Below, in pieces: positions 28,401 to 35,978 of a stretch of 64,000 bases of DNA. The position numbers were made by a program, and so were the translations under genes. Position 1 is the first letter of the stretch, and each line of letters starts with the position of its first letter. Source of the stretch: JAHDCJ01 sp039028895 (GTDB lineage Bacteria > Bacteroidota > Bacteroidia > Chitinophagales > Saprospiraceae); contig JBCCHF010000028.1 of the NCBI GenBank assembly GCA_039028895.1, forward strand, positions 1 through 64,000, read 5' to 3'. Under the pieces are notes generated by a model. It was not told the DNA's origin and made no database searches. It saw only the letters and a list, made by a program, of their open reading frames with translations.

Positions 28401-28601
28401 AAGTTTCAAATAAGCCCTTTTAGCCTCATCATATGGTACCGGAAAAACTGTTTTGGTACCTTCCCTGAGATTAGCACCTCTTCTTCCATACCTGAAATTG
28501 ACCACATAAAGATCATCTCCCACCTCACATAAATCTACTTCATAGATCTTGTCGGATTTTTCATCCTGGAAAAAGAGTTTTATTTGTTCAATTGTTTTCA
28601 A
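25461..28601 (-). CDS. WGR-domain HEAT/ARM-repeat retron accessory (probable effector) protein
   Basis: 1046 aa. The N-terminus (about 1-80) is a WGR domain with NFRYGRRGANLREGTKT and KAYLKLVKSKTKKGY-like ending, a nucleic-acid-binding module also found in PARPs and MolR-type proteins. From about residue 110 on, helical HEAT/ARM-type repeats run almost to the end (AAEYIRPFLKSGNNYESYSA, ENADVRKIGVDFLSDYPHS, PDVQSFARSIVSKVF). No enzymatic motif was found. The start is TTG at 28601 with AAAAGGA just upstream; the WGR begins at once, so no later start fits. First gene of the retron operon. Confidence 0.88.
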   Translation of the reverse strand: MKTIEQIKLFFQDEKSDKIYEVDLCEVGDDLYVVNFRYGRRGANLREGTKTVFPVPYDEAKRAYLKLVKSKTKKGYREEGQAATSEHVDDTPVLIADGADSRKDTILNYLKEIASGSYTGSWKVSRIIWKAGELNIKDAAEYIRPFLKSGNNYESYSAIWALGRVDDNTSIEGLLRIYKNTSWSHKYNRIAAAVLLRICNKESEAFNTVSQTLKREIGPEWASIINNKDESLTSSAILDFLFGKSTEQADLLSRLYLLSFSQEWLKPHLQFALSKVPLKPGFFKSVRHIYKLAEFWNDGETYGKLSARIATASFNFSSGWGYTYVDGKYFKIHEEIVKSDSRLAFSDKTQMYLIKRAYRTALAGIFSTGTSYISLAKSVLLGINDKQDKQTKSIITNGSYRRVEGRWEYIVTRTCYPKYSGFPLYLYILYGNSTRFEPNNSRTKWLYLEGEEEKNELEIPREEAKPELWDNHPEQLIEVLAGSECEEVSNFAIKVFNANPDFKSLVTLEVLLQLLKKDYKPLSDLGVKLAEEQFDPNNHNVELTTTLLLSGNDTAFTLGKSWVDQNQSIYIQDSNFIQSLLFSRQLPVIDLLIKFNEDGVLENAKINGVNFEVLNGFFHKSTEEDHVFIRQMANLLINSPLSNGFDHYSPESLGKFLDTDSTIKLFFGGVLIRINKASTYELSKDFLNTFLDSENADVRKIGVDFLSDYPHSFLSENKELIINHCFSPFAEVREAVGPVVEKLIGSDLSFRTHLLDALITALNEKETFEGIHESHISLLNQYFGKELLNLSREQAFQLVLSKYESAQILGEQIFRDTLRMEDLSAEEVVMLSNSDIKFIRDKVIEYCYQNDAKVKYDLEGHTGIFNSDWEDIRRDFMEFLSKHTTDRDWTMDTLLFVCDNVKPDVQSFARSIVSKVFKTEYGLELLEKLAEHPSGNMLLYASNYLDGYAKDKPEVILRLEHYFKTILMSVNRNSALKQRAFRFLENESKKDPSVAKMTAGILSNILMTNAKGDKSKSIEILLTISEVFPEVITPVKVLDNSSSHAV

Positions 28602-28771
28602 AATCCTTTTGCTAAATCGTTTGACACAATAAAATTACACCAAATAAATTACACTTAATAACTTTTTTGATTATTTTTTCAAATATTTGCAAATTCTCGC
28701 TCACCTACTACGAATTCTAGGTTGAATATATCGATTGTTCAAATGCATATGGGACACACCTTATATGCCCA

Positions 28772-28779
28772 TAGTTTTG
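28772..28779 (+). promoter_or_regulatory. Possible Bacteroidota -7 box for the VIT/VWA gene
   Basis: TAGTTTTG matches the TAnnTTTG consensus 57 nt before the start codon. A TATGGG...CCCATA inverted repeat overlaps it. No TTG at the -33 spacing was found, so support is partial. Confidence 0.3.
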
Positions 28780-28836
28780 GTATGTCATACGGCACAACAA
28801 GTCGTCATTGATTAAAGAAAACTAAAACTTATCATT

Positions 28837-31092
28837 ATGAAAAATCTGAATGGTCCCAAATTGAAAAATATTTGCACGGTTTTAATATTGACATTTTTTT
28901 CAGTCACTTTCAGCTTCGCGCAAGCTCAGGATAAAACCATGTCGCCCTACTTCATGGTTTATAGCGAAACGCCCAATGTCGACAAAATGCCATTGAAATC
29001 AACCTCAGCGGATGTCAGTATCGCTGGTGTGATCGCCGATGTAACCGTTACACAGGTCTACAGCAACGACGGACAAAACACCCTCGAAGCCGTTTACGTA
29101 TTTCCTGGCTCCACAAAAGCTGCAGTCTACGGTATGGAGATGTCCATAGGCAATCGCACTATTGTAGCAGAGGTCAGAGAGAAAGGCAAAGCAAAACAAG
29201 CCTATAATTCCGCGAAAGCGGAAGGTAAAAGAGTATCTCTCCTGGAGCAGGACAGGCCAAATGTCTTCAAGATGAATGTCGCTAATATCCTCCCGGGCGA
29301 TGAGGTGAAAGTCGTTTTGAGATATACTGAAATGTTGATTCCTGAAGAAGGCGTCTATTCATTTGTTTACCCAACGGTTGTCGGTCCACGTTACCAGTCG
29401 GGCATGGATAAAGATCCGGTAGAATCCCCTTTCCTTAAGGAAGGCCAGAAACCAACTTACGATTTTGATATCAATGTAAACATCCAGGGAGGCATGCGCC
29501 TGGCGGATATTACAAGTCCGACGCATAATGTCAAGGTGCAGCACACTAGTCTGAAAACAGCAGAAATAAATCTGGCTGCCGGACCTTCTTCTAAAGGTAA
29601 TCGTGATTATGTGTTGAATTACAGCCTTGCCGGAAAAATGGTGGACTCCGGACTATTGTTATATGAGCATGCCAATGAAAACTTTTTCCTGATGACTGTT
29701 CAGCCGCCTAAGCGGGTTTTGGCTGATCATATTCCAGTAAGGGAATACATATTCGTAGTCGATGTGTCAGGTTCAATGAGTGGTTTTCCTCTTGAGGTTT
29801 CCAAAAAATTATTACGCAACCTGATCACCAACCTGAATCCTGACGACAAATTCAACGTGTTATTTTTTGCCGGCACCTCCGGAATGGTTTCAGAAAATTC
29901 GCTTAGTGCGACCGAGGAAAATGTAGAAAAAGCATTGAACATCCTCGAAAACCTCCGTGGTGGTGGCGGAACAGAATTATTACCAGCGCTCCAAAAAGCA
30001 TTGGATTTTCCAAGAAGCACCGAAGCACTTTCACGTTCGATCGTAGTCGTAACAGATGGATATGTGAACGTAGAAAAAGAAGCCTTTGACCTGATCAGAA
30101 ATAATTTAAATGCATCTAACCTATTTGTCTTCGGTATCGGCCAATCCGTAAACAGGCATTTACTGGAAGGTATGGCGCGTGTAGGCGGAGGAGAAGCGAT
30201 GGTGGTCATTGATGAAAAAATGGCAGACGGTAAAGCCGAAAAATTTCGGAAATACATCAACAGTCCTGTACTGACGCGCATCAATGTAACTTTTGAAGGA
30301 TTTGAAGCTTATGATATTGAACCAACCACTGTGCCCGATGTAATGGCTGAACGTCCAGTATTGGTTTTTGGAAAATATCGAGGTACACCTTCCGGAAATA
30401 TCACAGTAACAGGCTTTGCAGGTAAAGAAGCATTCAGAAAAAACTATGCAGTGGCTGAAGCGGTTCCGTCCACTCAAAACGCGGCATTACGCTACTTGTG
30501 GGCACGAGAACGCATCAAACTTTTAGATGATTTTAACAGAGTTGATCATAATAGTAATGCCAAAACTGAAGTTACTAAGATCGGACTGGACTATAATCTA
30601 ATGACGGCGTACACTTCATTTATTGCAATTGACAATGAAGTCGTTTCCAACGGGAAACAGCCAGTTGCAATCAATCAGCCATTACCACTTCCATCAGGGG
30701 TGTCGAGCTACGCTGTTGGTTTCAGTCCAAGGATCGAAAGTGTTGTACGCAGGAGTTCTGGCAAAAAGATAACTTCAACTTCAGCATATAAACTTATCAG
30801 AACCGACACCAATCTCACAGGTGAAGCAGAAACGAAAATCAAGACATTCGTCAATGACAACTGGCAATCACTGACCGGGTGCTCAGGCTCGATTAATGAC
30901 CTGACTCCCAACGGTAAAAAGCTGATCGTTCATCTAACGATCGCAAGTGATGGTACAGTTAGCGCAATCAAAATCATGGCAGACGGCATGGAAAAAAATG
31001 TAAGGCTTTGTCTTGAAGCCATGCTACGAACCTGGAGAATAGAAGATTGGTTGAGGAAGGACGAAGTCTCCATTCAATTTGAAATCAGATAA
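28837..31092 (+). CDS. VIT and von Willebrand factor A domain protein, exported
   Basis: 751 aa. Signal peptide ends SVTFSFAQAQ. Residues about 35-165 form a VIT domain (VTVTQVYSNDGQNTLEAVYVF, GKAKQAYNSAKAEGKR, NVANILPGDEVKVVLRYTE). A VWA domain follows with a complete MIDAS (FVVDVSGSMSG) and VVVTDGYV at about 300-470. The C-terminal 75 residues (NGKKLIVHLTIASDGTVSAI then a closing LRTWRI) resemble a TonB/AgmX-like C-terminal domain. Such inter-alpha-trypsin-inhibitor-like proteins mediate metal-dependent protein contacts on the periplasmic or surface side. A hairpin follows the stop codon. Confidence 0.92.
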   Translation: MKNLNGPKLKNICTVLILTFFSVTFSFAQAQDKTMSPYFMVYSETPNVDKMPLKSTSADVSIAGVIADVTVTQVYSNDGQNTLEAVYVFPGSTKAAVYGMEMSIGNRTIVAEVREKGKAKQAYNSAKAEGKRVSLLEQDRPNVFKMNVANILPGDEVKVVLRYTEMLIPEEGVYSFVYPTVVGPRYQSGMDKDPVESPFLKEGQKPTYDFDINVNIQGGMRLADITSPTHNVKVQHTSLKTAEINLAAGPSSKGNRDYVLNYSLAGKMVDSGLLLYEHANENFFLMTVQPPKRVLADHIPVREYIFVVDVSGSMSGFPLEVSKKLLRNLITNLNPDDKFNVLFFAGTSGMVSENSLSATEENVEKALNILENLRGGGGTELLPALQKALDFPRSTEALSRSIVVVTDGYVNVEKEAFDLIRNNLNASNLFVFGIGQSVNRHLLEGMARVGGGEAMVVIDEKMADGKAEKFRKYINSPVLTRINVTFEGFEAYDIEPTTVPDVMAERPVLVFGKYRGTPSGNITVTGFAGKEAFRKNYAVAEAVPSTQNAALRYLWARERIKLLDDFNRVDHNSNAKTEVTKIGLDYNLMTAYTSFIAIDNEVVSNGKQPVAINQPLPLPSGVSSYAVGFSPRIESVVRRSSGKKITSTSAYKLIRTDTNLTGEAETKIKTFVNDNWQSLTGCSGSINDLTPNGKKLIVHLTIASDGTVSAIKIMADGMEKNVRLCLEAMLRTWRIEDWLRKDEVSIQFEIR

Positions 31093-31102
31093 TCATATTT
31101 CC

Positions 31103-31138
31103 TTACAAACAGGGCCAAATGGTTGGTCCTGTTTGTAA
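31103..31138 (+). terminator. Strong hairpin after the VIT/VWA gene
   Basis: TTACAAACAGGGCCAA pairs with TTGGTCCTGTTTGTAA (15 of 16 bp) over an ATGG loop, 10 nt after the stop. There is no U-tract on the plus strand, so it may act as a 3' stabiliser or a weak terminator. Confidence 0.55.
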
Positions 31139-31216
31139 AGAAAAACACATGACGCAAAGAAGGTTGGGCATTTCCCAAACAATCTTTGGTCAGCATAAAC
31201 CGAAATCACTCAAATC

Positions 31217-32377
31217 ATGGCAGACAAGATTAAGTTATTAGCTGGTGTTATTACCGGCATCGCATTTTGCCTTACGGTATTTCTCCTTATTGAGAGTTTT
31301 AAAGGGTTACCCTCAATCGAGACTGAATACCTTATGACTAATGAAGCGGTAGCAGAAACTGTAAACCTTGAAACTCCAAAAGCAGATATTAAAAGAAAAA
31401 GCATAACGTTCATCCTTGGTGATGATCAAAAACCAGAAAACCGTTATTACTGGGAGGCGACGAACTATTACAAAACGTCACCAGAAGCCAAGACCGATAA
31501 ATTGGTAACACATTGCAGATCTTTACTCGAAGTAAGAAATTACCTGGAAGAGAAAGCAATACCAGGCACTCCCTGGGGATTGGTTAATCTTGTTGTACAC
31601 AGCAATGAATGGAGTGGGATAGAGATTCCCGTCGTACCGGAAGGGAACCGGGCAACGGTTCAGACAGTGCAGGCGGCATTGGACGGCGGGCTCTTCCCTC
31701 CATTAACTGAAGAAATTGCTGACTCCAATACAACGATATTCATGCATGGCTGTGCTTTAGGTAAAAATGAAGCTTTAGTACAAGTGTTAAAAGAAGCATT
31801 TTTTGGTAAAGGAAATCATGTTAATAAAACACTGCAGTCTTCGCCTTACTTTGTATTGTATGAATCAAAAATGATAAATGGTATGCCCGTTAGCCGGAAA
31901 TTTAATGCCAATGCCTACTACGCCTTTTATAAACGCGGGTACCGACCTGGAGATATTAAATTAAGCCGACAGCTCGCTTCAAGATATGCAGAGACAGAGG
32001 TTGACTGGAGAGGTGCCCTCGAAAGGACCCAACCCCGATTCACTGGTGATCTTTATCATTACACCTTTCATCTGCCAATAGTTTGGACGGTAACTTATCC
32101 GGATAATACATCTCGACCATCACTAAAAACAGAAGTAGAAAAAGAAGCCTGGCTAAACGAGCAACCTGAATTACTTGAAGCAGTAAAAGAACTCGGTATT
32201 TCCAAAGACTTGTTTACCTGGACATTTCGAAATGTCAATTACACTTTTGAAGATGGAGTTACCGAACCGGGGATAAAGGTGATTGGTTTTTGTACGGTTT
32301 TATGTGTATTAGAGCCCTTGGTCGAAGAGAAGGATGAGTCGGTTATGGTGCCTTATAGTTTTAGTAAGCAGGGTTGA
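31217..32377 (+). CDS. Single-TM protein with possible caspase-fold (clan CD) His/Cys dyad
   Basis: 386 aa. One N-terminal TM helix (LLAGVITGIAFCLTVFLL). The next region has a hydrophobic strand ending in His-Ser (GLVNLVVHSNEWSG, His128) and about 50 residues later another strand ending in Gly-Cys (TTIFMHGCALGKNE, Cys179). That order and spacing are those of caspase/gingipain-type (clan CD) peptidases, though the exact family is not recognised. The C-terminal half is unassigned, with conserved-looking Trp and Pro residues. The start ATG lies 124 nt after the VIT/VWA gene, beyond a hairpin. Enzyme activity is inference. Confidence 0.75.
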   Translation: MADKIKLLAGVITGIAFCLTVFLLIESFKGLPSIETEYLMTNEAVAETVNLETPKADIKRKSITFILGDDQKPENRYYWEATNYYKTSPEAKTDKLVTHCRSLLEVRNYLEEKAIPGTPWGLVNLVVHSNEWSGIEIPVVPEGNRATVQTVQAALDGGLFPPLTEEIADSNTTIFMHGCALGKNEALVQVLKEAFFGKGNHVNKTLQSSPYFVLYESKMINGMPVSRKFNANAYYAFYKRGYRPGDIKLSRQLASRYAETEVDWRGALERTQPRFTGDLYHYTFHLPIVWTVTYPDNTSRPSLKTEVEKEAWLNEQPELLEAVKELGISKDLFTWTFRNVNYTFEDGVTEPGIKVIGFCTVLCVLEPLVEEKDESVMVPYSFSKQG

Positions 32378-32394
32378 TAGAGGGTGGGGCTTGG

Positions 32395-32508
32395 TTCACG
32401 CAAAGGCGCAAAATTATTTAAACGGCAAAAAATGTTTTTAAAACATTTTTTGCCGTTTAATGATAACTCTCCGCGAAAGTCAGTGATTCTCTGCACCTCT
32501 GCGTTGAA
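32395..32508. repeat. Interspersed intergenic element with terminal inverted repeats
   Basis: Left arm ACGCAAAGGCGCA (32398-32410) pairs with right arm TGCACCTCTGCGT (32492-32504) at 11 of 13 positions; flanking TTC/GAA extend it. The right end has the shared core CTCTGCGTTGAAAA. A separate perfect palindrome sits inside. Confidence 0.6.
32418..32460. repeat. Perfect 43-nt palindrome (21-bp stem, 1-nt centre)
   Basis: TTAAACGGCAAAAAATGTTTT (32418-32438, 21 nt written as arms) is exactly mirrored by 32440-32460 around a single T at 32439. It sits in the non-coding gap after the putative caspase-fold gene, inside an interspersed element. It could terminate transcription in either direction. 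Confidence 0.8.
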
Positions 32509-32574
32509 AAGAATTCTATCGCACTCTCACGCCCTCCCAATTATCTCGTATCTTTATCGAAAGAAATTAAAACA

Positions 32575-33303
32575 ATGCAAAACGAGATCATATCATCCTC
32601 GGATATTCTTGCAGAAATAATCCATTCTAATTACCAGGTGTTAGTTGTTCTGGAGCGCCTGGGCATCCAGCTTGGTTTTGGGAACAAATCTGTCAGTAAA
32701 GTTGCAGAAGAAAATAATATCGACGTTACCGCTTTCCTGCTGATCCTTAATCTTTTCTGCAATAAAAACTACATGCCGAAAGTTGAAAATCAGTTTAATG
32801 CCATTCCGGATATTCTGGTTTACCTTAAAAATTCTCATGCTTACTTTCTTGTTGACAAGATTCCGAGTATCCAGAATAATATCAAAAAACTGGTTCACAT
32901 ATTAGGAGATTCCAAGTCCGAATTGGTCGAGTCTTTCTATAATAATTATATCGAAGAGGTAACCGAGCATATTGAGTATGAGAACAAGACAGTCTTCCCA
33001 TACATCGAAATGGTATACCAGCAGTACAAAGCCAATCCAAACGTAGTTTTAAAGGGAGAAAATTACGGCATCAATATTTACGGAGAACATCACGATGATA
33101 TCGAAGACGAACTGAAAGATCTCAAAAACATCCTTATCAGGCATCTTCCACAAGTCGAAGATGGTAAAGTCCGACGAAAAGTTTTGCAACAACTATTTGA
33201 ATTGGAGTCCGACCTTTTCAGCCACGGGAGGATTGAAGACGAAGTGCTTATTCCTTTGGTTAAAAATCTTGAAAATAACCTTTCAAAACTAATGCTCAAT
33301 TAA
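32575..33303 (+). CDS. Hemerythrin-domain protein with ScdA_N-like N-terminus (Ric/YtfE relative)
   Basis: 242 aa, cytoplasmic. Residues about 10-55 resemble the ScdA_N (DUF542) domain of Ric/YtfE iron-sulfur repair proteins (VLERLGIQLGFGNKSVSKVA), but the family's Cys-Cys pair is replaced by LG. The rest is a hemerythrin-like four-helix bundle with candidate diiron ligands: HIEYENKTVFPYIE, GEHHDDIEDEL and LFSHGRIEDEVLIP. It is followed at 8 nt by a LuxR-type regulator, so a nitric-oxide/oxygen-sensing pair is plausible. Loss of the Cys pair argues against classic Ric repair function. Confidence 0.87.
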   Translation: MQNEIISSSDILAEIIHSNYQVLVVLERLGIQLGFGNKSVSKVAEENNIDVTAFLLILNLFCNKNYMPKVENQFNAIPDILVYLKNSHAYFLVDKIPSIQNNIKKLVHILGDSKSELVESFYNNYIEEVTEHIEYENKTVFPYIEMVYQQYKANPNVVLKGENYGINIYGEHHDDIEDELKDLKNILIRHLPQVEDGKVRRKVLQQLFELESDLFSHGRIEDEVLIPLVKNLENNLSKLMLN

Positions 33304-33311
33304 TCTGGGTT

Positions 33312-33908
33312 TTGAAGAAGAAAAGACAAACCATATTAATCATTGAAAAGTCTGCCATTATTCGCGAAGGTTTAATGCAGGTTTTAGGTACAATGAATGA
33401 TAACCGGATTGTCCTTGAAATATGCGATAATATTTCCGACCTCCAGCAATCAGTCGTCAGAACATCACCCAAACTGCTTATTGCAAGTCCAGATGTTTTT
33501 GAAAGGCATAAAAAACTGATTAAGTCTATTCGTGAAGAAAAGTCACTGGTTACCATCGCCCTGGTTTACAGTTTCTATCATCCAAAAATGTTGAATGACT
33601 ATGATGCACAATTCTACATTAATGATGAACCAGAGAAGATGCGCACCAAAATAAAAGAACTCCTATCTTCAATAGATGATTCGGAAGTCGTGACCCAACG
33701 TGATGCTTTGACCAAAAGAGAGAAGGAAATCTTAAAATATTTGGTGAGCGGTCAATCATCAAAAGAGATCGGCGACACTTTACATATTAGCGCTCACACA
33801 GTAAACGCCCATCGCAAAAACATCATGCGCAAACTGGACATTAAGACGATCTCCGGCTTAACTATTTATGCTGTTCTCAACAACATCATCAACCTCAAAG
33901 AAGCCTGA
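33312..33908 (+). CDS. LuxR/NarL-type regulator with degenerate receiver domain
   Basis: 198 aa, start TTG at 33312 (MKKKRQTILI...; the next Met is inside the receiver fold). The N-terminal receiver-like domain lacks the phospho-acceptor Asp: strand beta3 reads KLLIASPDVF, with Ala-Ser where Asp is expected, and the acidic pair is E12/K13. The C-terminal LuxR helix-turn-helix is intact (LTKREKEILKYLVSGQSSKE then TVNAHRKNIMRKLDI). It is 8 nt after the hemerythrin gene, so the regulator may respond through protein contact rather than phosphorylation. Targets unknown. Confidence 0.88.
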   Translation: MKKKRQTILIIEKSAIIREGLMQVLGTMNDNRIVLEICDNISDLQQSVVRTSPKLLIASPDVFERHKKLIKSIREEKSLVTIALVYSFYHPKMLNDYDAQFYINDEPEKMRTKIKELLSSIDDSEVVTQRDALTKREKEILKYLVSGQSSKEIGDTLHISAHTVNAHRKNIMRKLDIKTISGLTIYAVLNNIINLKEA

Positions 33909-34055
33909 TTTCCTCTTTTTCTAACCACATTTAGTTACATATCGCTTCAAAATAGCCAATTCGGGTTATTGTAGTCCCGGATATGCATTCGTTAATTTGC
34001 TATTGAACATGCAAGACCTCCTTTCTTCTGGCATTTTCAAAAACAAAATTGCGTT

Positions 34056-34412
34056 ATGTGTAAATCAAATTATCACAAAAACCTAAGAATCCTTTTTCAG
34101 AATGATTTCGGCTACGTCGCGGTATGTAGTTGTTGTAATGAAGTACAATTCCGGATTGGAACAGTTGTAAGCTTTATGCCTGAGGATGCATTTTTAAAGC
34201 TATTCTATTCAATAGAAAAGATCAACGCAGACCTTGACTCAAAGTTCACCAACTTGCCCGATGGCGAAAAACTGGTATTGAGAACTCCGGTTAGAAACTT
34301 TATGCTGGCATTGTCAAAAACAGAATTCCAAAAAACTCTGGAGCTGTTCGATACGGCTGCTTTCAAGATAAAGCTATCCCATTCTCTAAAAAAAGTTGAA
34401 CTCATGAATTAG
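34056..34412 (+). CDS. Small Cys-containing protein, DUF6686-like
   Basis: 118 aa, no signal peptide. The N-terminal part has a pattern like the Bacteroidota DUF6686 family: VAVCSCCNEVQFRIGTVV with CxCC, followed by a helical segment (AFLKLFYSIEKINADL) and a long C-terminal helix (NFMLALSKTEFQKTLELFDT). The CxCC could bind a metal. It is monocistronic, 147 nt after the LuxR-type gene, and followed by a copy of the interspersed element. Function unknown. Confidence 0.75.
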   Translation: MCKSNYHKNLRILFQNDFGYVAVCSCCNEVQFRIGTVVSFMPEDAFLKLFYSIEKINADLDSKFTNLPDGEKLVLRTPVRNFMLALSKTEFQKTLELFDTAAFKIKLSHSLKKVELMN

Positions 34413-34433
34413 CTAAATGAGTCTGGCACTAGT

Positions 34434-34480
34434 ACCGCTCCGCGGTCTCAAACAGAAAAAGTGTTCCGCAACTCTGCGTT
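34434..34480. repeat. Partial copy of the interspersed intergenic element
   Basis: ACCGC (34434-34438)/GCGGT (34442-34446) makes a small hairpin and CTCTGCGTT (34472-34480) is the shared core. It lies between convergent genes. Confidence 0.4.
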
Positions 34481-34491
34481 CGTCTAAAATC

Positions 34492-35793
34492 CTATCTCAC
34501 CAACATCACTTTCCCACTAGCAACAGCGCCATCAACTATTGCCTGGTAGAAATAAGTTCCGGCCGGAAGGCTGCCAGTCTCAAAGCGGACCGTAGTTTCG
34601 CCCTGAGCCACCAAGCCAATTTCATGAAGAGCAACAGTCCGGCCTAATAGATCAACCAACGCCACCTGCACCTCAGCGGAAAGGTCAAGCAATAAGTCAA
34701 TCTCCAGGTAATCAGAAAATGGATTTGGCTTTGCGTCAATACTGCCCAATTGTGGAATTTCAGCTACAGAGGTAGAGGCTTCAAGATCAAAGACGAACAG
34801 ACCAGCCTGCATGTCAGAAACGAGCACTAACCCAGAAGGTAGAAAAGGATAAACACCAAATGCGCCACCGAAAACTTCCTCGCTCAAATCAGGAGCCGTG
34901 TCAAACTCGTCAATCAACACCGGATTAACCGGATCACTAACATCAAATAACTTAAGACCATCAGCGTAATACGACACAAAAGCCACATCGCCAATCACAT
35001 AGATATTATGCACAATCGCCGTAGGACTTTTCAACTCACCCACGCGAATAGGATTATCAAGATCACGGATATCCCAAATTGTGATATCAGCTCCCGGATC
35101 ATCGATCAATTCATCGCAGATATAAAGGTAATCACCATCTTCAGTTGTCCAGCCTGAGTGATGATATTGGATAGTTGGGTCAACGATGCCACCAAGGAAA
35201 GCTGGTTGTGTCGGATCGGTAATATCATAAATATAGGTTCCGGACCCACCGGCAAAATTAAACAAACGATTGCCAAGAACTACAGCATCATGGCAACTCA
35301 AAACCCCATTATCAAAAACTTCAACCGGCTGGGTAGGATCAATATTTAAATCGTAGATCTTAAGACCAGTGCATTCTGCATACAAATAACCATTCGCTTC
35401 ATCGATCCAGATATTATGGGCTGACGGAAAGTTTCCTACATTGACCGGATTATAAGGATCTTCAATGTCGACAATACTTCCGTCTCCATTATTGGATCCG
35501 GTGACGGTATACATATACTTTCCAAAAGTCTTGATGTCAAATCCGGGAACGGAGGTTGTTGCCGCCAGTTGTGGATTGTCCGGATCACTGAGATCGTAGA
35601 TATACACATTATTCTGAAACGTACCAATCAGCGCAAACTCGGTTCCTGATTCGGGGTCAACATACCCCCAAACATCAGTGCCGGTGCTTGGCAATGGTGT
35701 ATTCGACCTTAAAACAATGTTTTCCTGAGAAAAGCCATTAGTCAGGAAAAAGCTAAAACAGGCTACTGCCCAAATGGTTATTAACTGCTTCAT
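34492..35793 (-). CDS. T9SS-secreted LVIVD-repeat (choice-of-anchor B) protein
   Basis: 433 aa. Signal peptide MKQLITIWAVACFSFFLTNG. The body is a beta-propeller built of LVIVD-type repeats: VYIYDLSDPDNPQLAATTSV, IYDITDPTQPAFLGG, IWDIRDLDNPIRVGELKSP and LKLFDVSDPVNPVLIDEFD, as in the choice-of-anchor B family. The C-terminus is a T9SS sorting domain (IDAKPNPFSDYLEIDLL ... LPAGTYFYQAI ... GKVMLVR). It should be exported and surface-attached or released. Ligand unknown. Upstream of the start (35794-35978) is a divergent promoter region. Confidence 0.92.
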   Translation of the reverse strand: MKQLITIWAVACFSFFLTNGFSQENIVLRSNTPLPSTGTDVWGYVDPESGTEFALIGTFQNNVYIYDLSDPDNPQLAATTSVPGFDIKTFGKYMYTVTGSNNGDGSIVDIEDPYNPVNVGNFPSAHNIWIDEANGYLYAECTGLKIYDLNIDPTQPVEVFDNGVLSCHDAVVLGNRLFNFAGGSGTYIYDITDPTQPAFLGGIVDPTIQYHHSGWTTEDGDYLYICDELIDDPGADITIWDIRDLDNPIRVGELKSPTAIVHNIYVIGDVAFVSYYADGLKLFDVSDPVNPVLIDEFDTAPDLSEEVFGGAFGVYPFLPSGLVLVSDMQAGLFVFDLEASTSVAEIPQLGSIDAKPNPFSDYLEIDLLLDLSAEVQVALVDLLGRTVALHEIGLVAQGETTVRFETGSLPAGTYFYQAIVDGAVASGKVMLVR

Positions 35794-35978
35794 ACTTATA
35801 AAGATGTAAAAAAGTGGTCATACCCTTGCTACACAAATGTCGTATTTCTACCATAATGGCATTTTTTCTAAAACAGGAATGCAATGCAAATGTTATGGTT
35901 TTGTGATTTTTGGCCGCTGTCTAAGCTATAATTTTGCCTCTGATCGTTAACCAAAACCTTCATCTGAATATTTGAAAA

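Noticed and set aside
30160..30477. Antisense frames within the VIT/VWA gene
   Set aside because: Shadows of a clearly coding plus-strand gene with intact motifs.
32384..32620. 78-aa plus-strand frame
   Set aside because: Lies in the repeat/palindrome region and is not protein-like.
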